Source: Jeotgalicoccus saudimassiliensis
GTDB taxonomy: Bacteria > Bacillota > Bacilli > Staphylococcales > Salinicoccaceae
Assembly: GCF_000756715.1 (NCBI RefSeq)
Contig: NZ_CCSE01000001.1
Coordinates: 372,001-436,000 of the forward strand
Direction of reading: 5' to 3'
Length of the DNA stretch: 64,000 bases
The translations under genes and the position numbers were made by a program. This document shows positions 1 to 8,770 of this stretch, one piece after another (within the stretch, counting starts at the first letter, position 1; each line of letters begins with the position of its first letter). The notes beneath the pieces were generated by a model. That model made no database searches and was not told the origin of the DNA. It saw only the letters and a list, made by a program, of their open reading frames with translations.

Positions 1-1
1 A

Positions 2-1087
2 AACATGCTCGCTGAAAATATATATGCACTGCAGTTTGTAATCGATACATATATTTCAGAAGATAAGACATTTTCAGAAACCGAAATCGTCATGGTGAAC
101 GCCGGAACCGACAGTGTCTTAACCGGTGAATCGCTGTTTTCAGATAATCTGAACAGCCGTGACCACTTATATAATACACTGCTCGGGAGCATGAAGTCCG
201 ACGGGGGCATTGCACCTTATCTCAATGAAGAGAAGCTCGGCAGATGGGTATTTGATGAATCAAACGATTTCAGTAATGTGCGTTTTTCAGATAATGTGCT
301 TGAATTTACATTTGAACAGGGTGAAATTGCGTCCAGGGCAGCAGGGAGTCCCGTTGTCTCATTACAAATGTCCGAGTTGCTGAAAGCCATGCCTGAGAGT
401 ATTACCCGGCTGATTGACGGGGAATATATTGAACGGGATGAACCGGCTTTGAAAGAACGGGGAAAAGAACCGGAGCCGTCTGCATATAAAGTGAGGAAAC
501 TCGATGAAAGTACCAAAATGGCGGCATTAACATTTGATGACGGGCCGGATAATGTACTCACACCGCAGGTACTGTCTCTCCTTGACAGGTACGATGCGAA
601 AGCGACCTTCTTCCTCCTCGGAACGAAAGTGAACCTGTTCCCGGCTATCGTGGAGGAAACGGTTAAGAGTGGTCATGAGGTTGGAAATCATACATGGAGT
701 CACAAAGATTTAACGACGATTTCATTTAATGAAATCACGGAAGAAATTGTCCGGACGAATGAAGTTATCGGTAAGTCTTCAGGTGCAAAACCTGCGGTAT
801 ACAGGGCACCGTTTGGGGCAAATACAGAAGCGGTTGACCAGTTTGTACCGATGACTGAAGTAGATTGGGACATCGATACGGAAGACTGGCTGACGCATGA
901 TCCTGTTCAGATTAATGAAATGGTCAGAAATAATATCAGTGACGGAGATATTATACTGATGCACGATGTGCATGAAATGACAGTGCAGTCACTCGCCGAT
1001 ATGCTGGATTATTTAACAGATGAAGGTTATCAGCTTGTGACAGTATCTGAAATTTTACACTATAAAGAAGATATCAGGACAGAGTAA
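2..1087 (+). CDS. Polysaccharide/peptidoglycan N-deacetylase (NodB family), 5' end missing
   Basis: The frame is open to the left edge, so the true start and any signal or anchor segment lie outside the window. The first ATG inside is at 5 and would give 360 residues. The C-terminal half is a NodB carbohydrate esterase 4 domain: TFDDGP (metal-binding Asp) near residue 176, H-x-x-x-H in GNHTWSH, the RAPFG motif, and a late LMHDVH histidine. The N-terminal ~140 residues resemble the DUF3298/RsiV-like domain that precedes the esterase domain in Bacillus PdaC. By family it removes acetyl groups from cell-wall sugars outside the membrane, often giving lysozyme resistance. The exact substrate (MurNAc or GlcNAc) cannot be told. 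A terminator follows directly. Confidence 0.85.
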   Translation, partial: NMLAENIYALQFVIDTYISEDKTFSETEIVMVNAGTDSVLTGESLFSDNLNSRDHLYNTLLGSMKSDGGIAPYLNEEKLGRWVFDESNDFSNVRFSDNVLEFTFEQGEIASRAAGSPVVSLQMSELLKAMPESITRLIDGEYIERDEPALKERGKEPEPSAYKVRKLDESTKMAALTFDDGPDNVLTPQVLSLLDRYDAKATFFLLGTKVNLFPAIVEETVKSGHEVGNHTWSHKDLTTISFNEITEEIVRTNEVIGKSSGAKPAVYRAPFGANTEAVDQFVPMTEVDWDIDTEDWLTHDPVQINEMVRNNISDGDIILMHDVHEMTVQSLADMLDYLTDEGYQLVTVSEILHYKEDIRTE

Positions 1088-1101
1088 TCTGTCCTGTTTT
1101 T
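1075..1101 (+). terminator. Rho-independent terminator of the deacetylase gene
   Basis: An 8-bp perfect stem (CAGGACAG / CTGTCCTG) with a 6-nt loop is followed by a T run. It overlaps the stop codon. Confidence 0.75.
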
Positions 1102-1172
1102 ATATGGAATAACAGTCTTTTATGGTAAAATATTTTTAAGATTCAGAACACCATTGCAGCGGGGGAGATTGA

Positions 1173-2954
1173 ATGACCGGAGAAATGATTTTTGTCGCAG
1201 TCATCATCGTATTAATGTTAATAGGTTTATCATTTGAGGTTATTCGTGCTGATTTTTTAATATTTCTTGTCCTGGTCATATTTTTAATTACCGGAGTGAT
1301 AAGCAGCAGCCAGGCGTTAAGCGGATTTTCGAATGAGGGGATGCTGACGGTGCTGCTGCTGTTCATCGTAGCGGGTGCGATTCAAAAGCACGGTATTATT
1401 GAACTCGCAGTATATAAACTGCTCGGGAAATCGAGGAGTGTCAAATCCAGTATGCTTAAAGTACTGCTGCCGGTCGGATTGTCTTCAGGATTTCTGAACA
1501 ATACACCGATTGTCGTTGCATTGACACCGATTATTAGGGATTGGGCGATTGACAATGGTTACAGTCCTTCGAAGTTTTTAATTCCTTTATCCTATATTAC
1601 AATACTCGGTGGAACAATTACTATGATTGGAACATCGACGATACTTGTTGTCCACGGTCTCTTAATCAGTGAGAACCTCGACGGATTTTCTTTCTTTACG
1701 CTGGCAGTTGTCGGTGTACCGATTACTATGGCCGGATTGTTATATCTGCTTACCATCGGGTATAAGCTGCTGCCGGAACATCTTGGTGCAAAAGATCAGA
1801 TCAGTACGGAAACAAAAGAGTTTCTGGCGGAGGCAATTATTGAAGAAAACTTCGAGTATGAAGGTCAGACGGTTACAGAGCTTGGGCAAAATGTGCTTGA
1901 CGGTATATACATTATCGAAATTATTAGAAATAAAAGCAGAGTATACCCGGTTACAGGGCATACAAAAGTTATCAGCGGAGATCATATAATTTTTTCAGGC
2001 TCGCTGAATACAATCGGAAAAATTCAGAAATTCAAAGGTGTTACGATTAAGACGGGCACCGAGCTGACGCTGGATGACGTGGTTAATGAAGGCAGCACTC
2101 TCATTGAAACAGTTGTCTCACATAACTCGTCACTGTTGAATAAATCACTGAAACAGACAGATTTTAAAGCAAGGTATAATGCCGGTGTTATTGCAATTCA
2201 TCGTAACAACCAGCGGATTAAAAGCAGGGTCGGGGATATCGTTTTAAAAACAGGGGATACACTTCTCCTGCTTGCAGATAATGAGTTTATCAACAGGAAT
2301 AAATACTCGGCAGACTTTTATCTCGTTACCGATGTTGCACCGCCTGAAAACCTGAACCAGGATATGCGTAAAGGCTGGGTTGGTTTAATTGCACTGATTT
2401 CTATGATTTTGGCCGTGACAATTGGTTTCGTGACGATGCTGGAAGCGATGCTCATACTCGTAGTACTCTTAATTGCTTTTAAATTTATCACACCAATTGA
2501 GATAAAAAAATTCATCCAGTTTGATGTTATTCTGCTGATTGCCAGCGCCTTTGCAGTCGGAGCAGCAATGACAGAGTCGGGACTGGCACAATATATAGCG
2601 GGCGGACTGGTATCACTCGCCACACCGCTTGGCATACTCGGTGTAGTTGTCATTATTTATATAGTAACGAACATATTTACAGAAATTATTACGAACAGTG
2701 CAGCCGCAGTACTGATGTTTCCAATTGCGCTTGAGGTGTCTGAAGTGATGGGAATTAATTATATGGGGCTGATTGTTACTGTTGCAGTCGCAGCATCGGC
2801 AAGCTTTATGACACCAATCGGGTATCAGACCAATCTGATCGTCTATGGCCCGGGCGGTTATAAGTTCAGCGACTATATTAAAGTTGGTGCACCGCTGTCA
2901 CTCCTGACGATGACAATTGCCTCATCTGTTATTTATTTTGTCTGGTTTGTCTGA
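1173..2954 (+). CDS. SLC13/DASS-type transporter with embedded RCK_C (TrkA-C) domains
   Basis: A 593-residue multi-spanning membrane protein. It has an N-terminal hydrophobic block (about residues 1-205), a soluble insert (about 210-375) that reads as two TrkA_C/RCK_C-like ligand-binding domains, and a second hydrophobic block. The motif SSGFLNNTPIVVALTP in the first block and the pseudo-repeat ITNSAAAVLMFPIAL in the second are typical of the SLC13/CitT divalent-anion:Na+ symporter fold. The family imports dicarboxylates or sulfate; the insert suggests nucleotide or ligand gating. The ATG at 1173 follows a GGGGGAG ribosome site. It stands alone between the deacetylase terminator and a lipoprotein gene. 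Substrate unknown. Confidence 0.8.
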   Translation: MTGEMIFVAVIIVLMLIGLSFEVIRADFLIFLVLVIFLITGVISSSQALSGFSNEGMLTVLLLFIVAGAIQKHGIIELAVYKLLGKSRSVKSSMLKVLLPVGLSSGFLNNTPIVVALTPIIRDWAIDNGYSPSKFLIPLSYITILGGTITMIGTSTILVVHGLLISENLDGFSFFTLAVVGVPITMAGLLYLLTIGYKLLPEHLGAKDQISTETKEFLAEAIIEENFEYEGQTVTELGQNVLDGIYIIEIIRNKSRVYPVTGHTKVISGDHIIFSGSLNTIGKIQKFKGVTIKTGTELTLDDVVNEGSTLIETVVSHNSSLLNKSLKQTDFKARYNAGVIAIHRNNQRIKSRVGDIVLKTGDTLLLLADNEFINRNKYSADFYLVTDVAPPENLNQDMRKGWVGLIALISMILAVTIGFVTMLEAMLILVVLLIAFKFITPIEIKKFIQFDVILLIASAFAVGAAMTESGLAQYIAGGLVSLATPLGILGVVVIIYIVTNIFTEIITNSAAAVLMFPIALEVSEVMGINYMGLIVTVAVAASASFMTPIGYQTNLIVYGPGGYKFSDYIKVGAPLSLLTMTIASSVIYFVWFV

Positions 2955-3051
2955 CAAAAAGTACGGCGGAAGAATATATTTCAACAAGGTTACAACTGTG
3001 TTACAATACTTTATGAACGAAATGAAAAGACATTGTTTGTGAGGTCCTAAC

Positions 3052-3723
3052 TTGAGACAAATACTATTATCGATATTTGTATTATTTCTAATCGGATGTA
3101 ATCAGAACGATAAATTTTCAAAAGCTGAAGATTTATCGGCAGTAGTTAAAACACATTTCACTGCAAGTAACCTGGTTATATCGACATCAGGAAATACTGC
3201 AAATATAATATCGAATACTACAGCCGGGAACGGCAATTACGATACTGAAAACCTAATGAAAAATCATATGAGTAACGAGGACAGTAAATTACTGGAGCCT
3301 CTGCTCGGACAAATTGATGAGACTCATAACGACATTTCAACTGTCTGGGACAACGAATTTATTCCGCTTTACAATGCATATCAGTATAATAATCTGGAAG
3401 TGGATTATGCAGCGGACGAAATTACGAACCTGAATGAAAGTTACGGGGAGCTTCAAAAAGAGGTCGAGGGTATTTCCATACCGGAAGATCTGCCGTTGAA
3501 TGAACAGATGCGCATACAGGAAATTAAGGACGATCTGCTTCTTGCAATTTCTAACCGGACGCTCGCGGTAATTGAATTTAAATCAATGCTCGGCAGCGAT
3601 GATATGACACATCAGGCATTTATGGATATTCATATTAACAACAGCGACCGGTATTTGAACGAAGTAAAGATAGTGAATTCCGAGCTCGCACTTAAAAATG
3701 AAGATCTGGTTACGGCAAAATAA
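3052..3723 (+). CDS. Predicted lipoprotein of unknown function
   Basis: 223 residues from a TTG start preceded by GTGAGGT at about 3040. The N-terminus is a lipoprotein signal (charged MRQ, hydrophobic core, lipobox L-I-G-C with Cys16), so the product should be anchored on the outer face of the membrane. The mature part is acidic and largely helical with Glu/Asn-rich stretches. It resembles in general character the YkyA-type helical lipoprotein at 22.3 kb, but I see no shared motif. It is flanked by its own upstream gap and a strong terminator, so it is probably monocistronic. Function not recognised. Confidence 0.75.
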   Translation: MRQILLSIFVLFLIGCNQNDKFSKAEDLSAVVKTHFTASNLVISTSGNTANIISNTTAGNGNYDTENLMKNHMSNEDSKLLEPLLGQIDETHNDISTVWDNEFIPLYNAYQYNNLEVDYAADEITNLNESYGELQKEVEGISIPEDLPLNEQMRIQEIKDDLLLAISNRTLAVIEFKSMLGSDDMTHQAFMDIHINNSDRYLNEVKIVNSELALKNEDLVTAK

Positions 3724-3734
3724 GAAGACTGTTC

Positions 3735-3760
3735 AGCACCGCATTGCGGTGCTCTTTTTT
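3735..3760 (+). terminator. Rho-independent terminator after the lipoprotein gene
   Basis: Stem AGCACCGC / GCGGTGCT with a 3-nt loop, then C and six T. Confidence 0.85.
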
Positions 3761-3827
3761 ATGTTTAGTTCCGGAGAGAATCGGGAAAAAGACGGATTAG
3801 AATGAAACTTACAGGAGGAATTAATTT

Positions 3828-4340
3828 ATGGCAAAAAAAGTAGCTGTTATTATGACGGACTTGGCAGAAGATATAGAGTACACAAGCCCGAAAGAAGCAA
3901 TCGAAGAAGCAGGTCATGAAACGGTGCTCATTTCACCGGACGGATCTGCAGTTGAAGGTAAAAAGGGCGGTAAATTCGAAGCGGAAAAAGCTATCGGAGA
4001 CGTTACACCTGCCGACTACGATGCTTTATTAATTCCCGGAGGATTTTCACCGGACATTTTACGCGGTGATAAAGAAGACCGTTTCGGTAACTTTGCGAAA
4101 CACTTCCTCGAAGAAGACAAGCCGGTATTTGCAATTTGTCACGGTCCTCAGCTTCTTGTAGACACAGGGCTGTTAAAAGACAGAAAAATTACGAGTGTAA
4201 AAAATGTTAAGAATGATTTAATCAATGCGGGAGCGAAATGGGAAGACAGCGCGCTGGCAGTTTGCAGTAATCTCGCAACGAGCCGTACACCTGCCGATTT
4301 AGATCAGTTTAATGCTGAAATTAAAAGACAGTTAGGTTAA
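3828..4340 (+). CDS. DJ-1/PfpI family protein (general stress / glyoxalase-III-like)
   Basis: 170 residues, the usual length for PfpI/YfkM-type proteins. The nucleophile elbow is seen as A-I-C-H-G-P (Cys104-His105), with an upstream GGFSPD segment and an acidic residue near position 14 that can complete the active site. Family members are cytosolic proteins called intracellular proteases, deglycases or glyoxalases; which activity applies here is open. The ATG at 3828 has a clear AGGAGG site 8 nt upstream. It is bounded by terminators on both sides, so it is a single-gene unit. Confidence 0.88.
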   Translation: MAKKVAVIMTDLAEDIEYTSPKEAIEEAGHETVLISPDGSAVEGKKGGKFEAEKAIGDVTPADYDALLIPGGFSPDILRGDKEDRFGNFAKHFLEEDKPVFAICHGPQLLVDTGLLKDRKITSVKNVKNDLINAGAKWEDSALAVCSNLATSRTPADLDQFNAEIKRQLG

Positions 4341-4343
4341 ATA

Positions 4344-4373
4344 AAAAAGGCTGCAGCGGAATTCGCTGCAGCC
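4344..4373. terminator. Bidirectional terminator between convergent genes
   Basis: Perfect 10-bp stem GGCTGCAGCG / CGCTGCAGCC with a 5-nt loop. The A run on the left serves the minus-strand gene. Confidence 0.8.
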
Positions 4374-4387
4374 TGTTCATTTACATT

Positions 4388-5116
4388 TTACTGTACAGTT
4401 ACCGTTCTGGCATCTGCAGCCGGATCACCAAAGCTGTCAAATACAGCATAGGCAATCGTGTATTCACCGGGAGTCTCGGTATCAACTTCACCGGAAATAT
4501 AAAGCAGGTTGCTTATATCGGTACCGTCAATATCGAGTACGCGGACGCCGTCTTTAGGATCAAACGATTCGCCTGTTGTAATTGTTAAGTCTCCGGTGCC
4601 GCTAAAGACGACAGAGTTATTCGATTCTTCAGCTGATGGTGTATCCTGGTCTGAGCCACTCTCGCCGAGCTGTGCGGCAGTAGGAGGAATAAGCGGTACC
4701 GGATCACTGTCTCTGTCCGAGACAGTAACCTGGCGAACGTGTTCATAATACCCACCGCGGTTATTTTCAACACGGTAAGTGATACTGTAAGTTCCGGGTC
4801 TGTCCGTATTCACACTGTTGCTGGTTACTTCTATATTATCGGTTATATTTCCATCCTGGTTATCCAGCGCATAAACACCGGCCAGAGGATTAAAATCACT
4901 TCCGGTTTTAACATTGATATTGCTGACCCCTTTAATAGCAGGAATGTTGCCGCTGTGACTTTCGACTTCCTGTTTCATAGTCGGGCCGCTGTAATTTTCA
5001 TAAGCCTCATCCGGTCCGTCTGACACAGGTTCGATGTCTGTATTGACAAAATCACCGACTATCGGAGCAACGGGCAGGGCGCCAATCATAAATTTTATGA
5101 GCGTATTTGCTTTCAT
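4388..5116 (-). CDS. DUF5011-like tandem Ig-fold surface protein
   Basis: 242 residues. A short hydrophobic N-terminus (KFMIGALPVAPIVG) could be a signal segment, though the basic region is weak and no clear signal peptidase site is seen. Two similar domains follow at about residues 58-135 and 168-242. Each contains the pattern G-x-x-F-(N/D)-P-x-x-G-V-x-(A/V)-L-D and a (R/T)PG-(T/E)-Y-(S/T)-I-(T/A)-Y strand, which is typical of bacterial DUF5011/Ig-like repeats. A Ser/Asp/Glu-rich linker joins them. No LPXTG anchor or transmembrane tail is visible. By family it is an extracellular binding or spacer protein; the ligand is unknown. Confidence 0.65.
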   Translation of the reverse strand: MKANTLIKFMIGALPVAPIVGDFVNTDIEPVSDGPDEAYENYSGPTMKQEVESHSGNIPAIKGVSNINVKTGSDFNPLAGVYALDNQDGNITDNIEVTSNSVNTDRPGTYSITYRVENNRGGYYEHVRQVTVSDRDSDPVPLIPPTAAQLGESGSDQDTPSAEESNNSVVFSGTGDLTITTGESFDPKDGVRVLDIDGTDISNLLYISGEVDTETPGEYTIAYAVFDSFGDPAADARTVTVQ

Positions 5117-5210
5117 TTAATTACACCTCTGGGTTCACAATACTTTTTTTTATTTTATCATACTATTTACCGGGTGACCAAGAATAGTAGGGAGCAGGGA
5201 GAGAAGAATA

Positions 5211-6173
5211 TTGACTTATATATTATTAATTTTCGGCTTTGTCCTGCTGATAAAAGGAGCGGACTATTTTGTCGACGGGGCATCGGCAATAGCGGGGAAG
5301 CTGCATGTTTCACCGCTGATTGTCGGATTGACCATCGTTTCGCTTGGCACGAGTGCTCCGGAAGCAGTCGTCAGTATTATTGCCGCACTGGAAAATAACG
5401 GTGATATGGTAATAGGAAATGTCGTCGGGAGCAACATTATAAATATTTCCCTGATGCTCGGTGTAACTATATTAATATCACCGATACTGGTTGAACGGGA
5501 AACACGTACGAGGGAAATTCCATTTGCACTTGCAGCTGCGGTATTATTATTACTGCTGATGTCCGATCGGTTTCTGCTGTCTGCAAATACAAGTATTATA
5601 GGGCGGATTGACGGGATAATTCTCTTGACCGGTATTGTATTATTTCTGTACTATATTTTTGTTAAAGCACGGAGATCGAGAGCAGCAACATTTGATAATG
5701 AAGCGAGAAAATCAGGGAATGATTCGGGCTGGTTTAAAAATATTGTATTGTTTGTAATCGGTCTCTCCGGTATTATATTCGGGGGTGATATGGTTGTAGA
5801 CAGTGCTTCAGCCATCGCTCTGTCGCTTGGAATGAGCCAGGCGCTTGTCGGTCTGACGATTGTTGCCATTGGAACATCGCTGCCTGAGTTAACAACTTCG
5901 ATATCTGCTGCCAGAAAAGGTGAAGCGGAAATGGCTTTTGGCAATCTGATCGGGAGTAATATATTCAACATATTATTTGTACTTGGTATCTCAGCTGTAA
6001 TCAGCCCGCTGAGTGTCAGTGATTCACTCTTCACAGACGCCTGGGTACTGATCGCAGTATCACTGGTGCTGCTTATAATTGCACTGTGGAAAAATAAACT
6101 GTCACGAAGTGGCGGCATATTGCTGGTTGTATTATATGCGGTTTATTTTATATATATAATTATAAGGGGATAA
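5211..6173 (+). CDS. Calcium/sodium antiporter (CaCA family, YrbG type)
   Basis: 320 residues with about ten transmembrane segments in two homologous halves. The two alpha-repeats carry the ion-binding signatures: G-T-S-A-P-E with GNVVGSNIINI in the first half, and G-T-S-L-P-E-L with GNLIGSNIFNI in the second. These Glu and Asn/Ser residues bind Ca2+ and Na+ in the NCX_Mj structure. The start is TTG at 5211 after GGGAGAGAAG. The protein exchanges Na+ (or H+) for Ca2+ across the membrane. It is monocistronic, with a strong bidirectional terminator after it. Confidence 0.9.
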   Translation: MTYILLIFGFVLLIKGADYFVDGASAIAGKLHVSPLIVGLTIVSLGTSAPEAVVSIIAALENNGDMVIGNVVGSNIINISLMLGVTILISPILVERETRTREIPFALAAAVLLLLLMSDRFLLSANTSIIGRIDGIILLTGIVLFLYYIFVKARRSRAATFDNEARKSGNDSGWFKNIVLFVIGLSGIIFGGDMVVDSASAIALSLGMSQALVGLTIVAIGTSLPELTTSISAARKGEAEMAFGNLIGSNIFNILFVLGISAVISPLSVSDSLFTDAWVLIAVSLVLLIIALWKNKLSRSGGILLVVLYAVYFIYIIIRG

Positions 6174-6195
6174 ATTCTCTTGTATATACAAATAA

Positions 6196-6223
6196 AAAGC
6201 TCCCTGCACATGCAGGGAGCTTT
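6196..6223. terminator. Bidirectional terminator (antiporter / folD)
   Basis: 13-bp perfect inverted repeat AAAGCTCCCTGCA / TGCAGGGAGCTTT with a 2-nt centre between convergent genes. Confidence 0.8.
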
Positions 6224-6232
6224 GCTTAATGC

Positions 6233-7084
6233 TTATTTATCTTCGTTGTGCCACTTGGCAGCAAGAAGCGTGTTGTTTAATACCATAGTAATAGTTAACG
6301 GACCAACTCCGCCCGGAACCGGTGTAATGTAGCTTGCAACTTCTTTCGCGCTTTCAAAGTCAACGTCTCCGACTAATTTTTCGTCAACGACTGTGTTGCC
6401 CACGTCGATTACGATTGCGCCTTCTTTTAAGTCAGCTCCTGTAATCAGTCCAGGCTTACCAACAGCACTTACGACAACGTCGAAGTTTTTAAGCTGTTCA
6501 ACCATGTTCTGAGTACGTGAGTGCATCAGTGTTACTGTTGCGTTCTGATCAGTCAGTAATTTGGCAACCGGCTGACCGACGATGTGAGAGCGCCCGACAA
6601 CTGCGACAGTTTTACCTTCAAGTGAACCAGTATGTTTTAGCAGTTCCATAACACCGAGCGGTGTACAAGGCACAAACGTACGCTGGCCTGTATACAGACG
6701 TCCGATATTAATCGGGCTGAAGCCGTCAACATCTTTATGCGGAGCGATTGCTTCAAGCACTTTATTCTCATCTACCTGATCAGGCAGTGGAACCTGAACA
6801 AGAATTCCATTTACTTTATCATCATTGTTAAGTTTTTCAACTGTTGCAAGAACTTCTTCTTCCGAAGTATCCTCATCAAGATGTACGATAGAAGACTCCA
6901 TCCCGATTTTTTCAGCTGCTTTGTTTTTAGAACGGACGTAGCTTAATGAAGCACCGTCGTTTCCAACGATTACTACTGTAAGGTTTGGTACGATTCCCTG
7001 TGATTTTAATTTTTCAACTTCACTTTGTAATCCGGCACGGTAATCCTTGGCGATCTCACGGCCGTTTAATAATTCTGCAGTCAT
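6233..7084 (-). CDS. folD: Bifunctional methylene-THF dehydrogenase / methenyl-THF cyclohydrolase
   Basis: 283 residues beginning MTAELLNG, the normal FolD length. I chose the ATG at 7084 because AGGAGG lies just upstream; the longer open frame to 7156 has no ribosome site and no family similarity. Visible motifs: Y-V-x-x-K (YVRSKNKA), the substrate loop [15 protein letters not shown] of the Rossmann nucleotide site, and the C-terminal PGGVGPLT. It interconverts 5,10-methylene- and 10-formyl-tetrahydrofolate for purine and formyl-Met-tRNA synthesis. It is divergent from purD across a 172-bp gap. Confidence 0.95.
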   Translation of the reverse strand: MTAELLNGREIAKDYRAGLQSEVEKLKSQGIVPNLTVVIVGNDGASLSYVRSKNKAAEKIGMESSIVHLDEDTSEEEVLATVEKLNNDDKVNGILVQVPLPDQVDENKVLEAIAPHKDVDGFSPINIGRLYTGQRTFVPCTPLGVMELLKHTGSLEGKTVAVVGRSHIVGQPVAKLLTDQNATVTLMHSRTQNMVEQLKNFDVVVSAVGKPGLITGADLKEGAIVIDVGNTVVDEKLVGDVDFESAKEVASYITPVPGGVGPLTITMVLNNTLLAAKWHNEDK

Positions 7085-7256
7085 AAAAAAAATCCTCCCT
7101 AAAAGTTTGTCTATTTCATTATCTCGAAAAACATAAGAAAAAGCTATAGATATCATTTAATATGTGCATCAGGAAATTAGTAGAGTTTATCTATTTAAGT
7201 TATACTGATATTAAGTTCATATTACATAATTGTGACAGTATGAAAGGGGAATAATT

Positions 7257-8519
7257 ATGAACGTTGCAGTAATTGGCAAGGGCGGCAGGGAACATGCCAT
7301 TGTCAAGATGTTGGCAAATTCTAAAAGTGTTAATAATATTTATGCAATACCGGGGAACGCGGGCATGCGTGAAATATGCGAAGTAATGTATCGAGTCAAT
7401 GAAGATGACTTCGATGCCATTGCAGGAATATGTATAGAAAAGCAGGTGGACTGGGTCGTCATTGGGGATGCCGGACCATTGTCACTGGGCCTGGCAGATT
7501 TTCTGATTGATGAGTACGGCCTGACTGTTTTCGGACCGCGTAAACATGAAGCGCGCATGGAAACGAGCAAGTCTTTCACAAAAAATCTGCTGAAGAAATA
7601 TAATATTCCTACAGCAGACTTTAAAGTGTTTAACAGTTATGAAAAAGCTGAACAATATATTGAAACGGCAGTACCGCCGTATGTCATTAAAAAAGACGGT
7701 CTGACAGAAGGCAAAGGTGTTGTGATTGTAAAAGAGAGCGAGGAAGGCTTAAAAGCTCTGAAAGACCTTGCTGAGTTTTCTGACGAAGGTGAAATGGAGC
7801 CTCTCATTTTTGAAGAATATTTAGAGGGCGAAGAGTTCTCGCTAATGGTTATGGTGAACGAGGAGTACACGCATGCCTTCGAAGTAATCGCACAGGATCA
7901 TAAGAGTGCATTCGGCAAGGAAAAAGGGCCAAATACAGGCGGTATGGGTGCCTATGCACCGGTGACACATATCAGTGAAGCAGTCAGGCAGGAAGCTGTT
8001 AAAAATATTATCGAACCGACAGCAGCTGCGATGGTAAAAGAAGGTATGAGTTATTTTGGTATACTTTACCTCGGTGCAATGCTGACAGATGACGGTGTCA
8101 AAGTTCTTGAATATAATGCGCGCTTCGGAGATCCGGAAGCCCAGGTGCTACTGTCAATGATAGACAGTGATTTTGCATGTATTCTTGAACATGTGCAGCG
8201 GAAAGAACCCGTTAAAATTAACTGGAAAGCCGGTTATACAGTTGGTATTATGCTCGCAACCGAAGGCTATCCGTACGAGTATAAGCGGGGCATTGGTATT
8301 GCGTTTACCGATGAAATTATGGACCGGAGTTTTATAAGCGGACTGGCACAGACGGAAAACGGGGATTATATCTCATCAGGCGGCCGGATTATGCTCGTAA
8401 CAGGCACAGGCGGCACAATCGAAGAAGCGCTCAGCTCCGCATACAGCGGTGTTGAGCGAATTGAATTTAATAAAAATGAAGTGTTTTACAGAACTGACAT
8501 TGCACACCGTGCACTGTAA
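7257..8519 (+). CDS. purD: Phosphoribosylamine-glycine ligase (GAR synthetase)
   Basis: 420 residues, the normal PurD length. The N-terminal domain starts with the nucleotide-fold motif GKGGREHAI. The ATP-grasp core shows VIKKDGLTEGKGV, GPNTGGMGAY and the metal-binding stretch LEYNARFGDPEAQ. The C-terminal domain keeps GYP. It catalyses ATP-dependent joining of glycine to phosphoribosylamine, step 2 of purine synthesis. AGGGG lies 6 nt before the ATG. No other pur gene is next to it: folD is divergent upstream and a terminator follows, whereas in S. aureus purD closes a long pur operon. Confidence 0.95.
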   Translation: MNVAVIGKGGREHAIVKMLANSKSVNNIYAIPGNAGMREICEVMYRVNEDDFDAIAGICIEKQVDWVVIGDAGPLSLGLADFLIDEYGLTVFGPRKHEARMETSKSFTKNLLKKYNIPTADFKVFNSYEKAEQYIETAVPPYVIKKDGLTEGKGVVIVKESEEGLKALKDLAEFSDEGEMEPLIFEEYLEGEEFSLMVMVNEEYTHAFEVIAQDHKSAFGKEKGPNTGGMGAYAPVTHISEAVRQEAVKNIIEPTAAAMVKEGMSYFGILYLGAMLTDDGVKVLEYNARFGDPEAQVLLSMIDSDFACILEHVQRKEPVKINWKAGYTVGIMLATEGYPYEYKRGIGIAFTDEIMDRSFISGLAQTENGDYISSGGRIMLVTGTGGTIEEALSSAYSGVERIEFNKNEVFYRTDIAHRAL

Positions 8520-8525
8520 AAAATT

Positions 8526-8556
8526 AAAAGAGGTTAGCGGAATGCTAACCTCTTTT
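8526..8556 (+). terminator. Terminator after purD
   Basis: 13-bp perfect stem AAAAGAGGTTAGC / GCTAACCTCTTTT with a 5-nt loop. Confidence 0.85.
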
Positions 8557-8770
8557 GCATGAGTAAAGAACAATTAAATGATATAATTACTCCTTATCAT
8601 TCATGTTGAAATCTTAAGTATATTAGTCGTTAATTGTCGGCTGATATCATTAATTATATTATTATCTGTTGGTTAATATATATCCGGATTTCAGAATAGT
8701 AAACATAAATATGCGGAAGAATGATTTTTATATGTGAATTTTATATAATGGAGAAGATTGAGGTGACACG

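Noticed and set aside
7085-7256. PurR box or purine riboswitch between folD and purD
   Set aside because: Only a short TCGAAA core is present; flanking bases do not fit the PurBox and no conserved riboswitch loops are seen.
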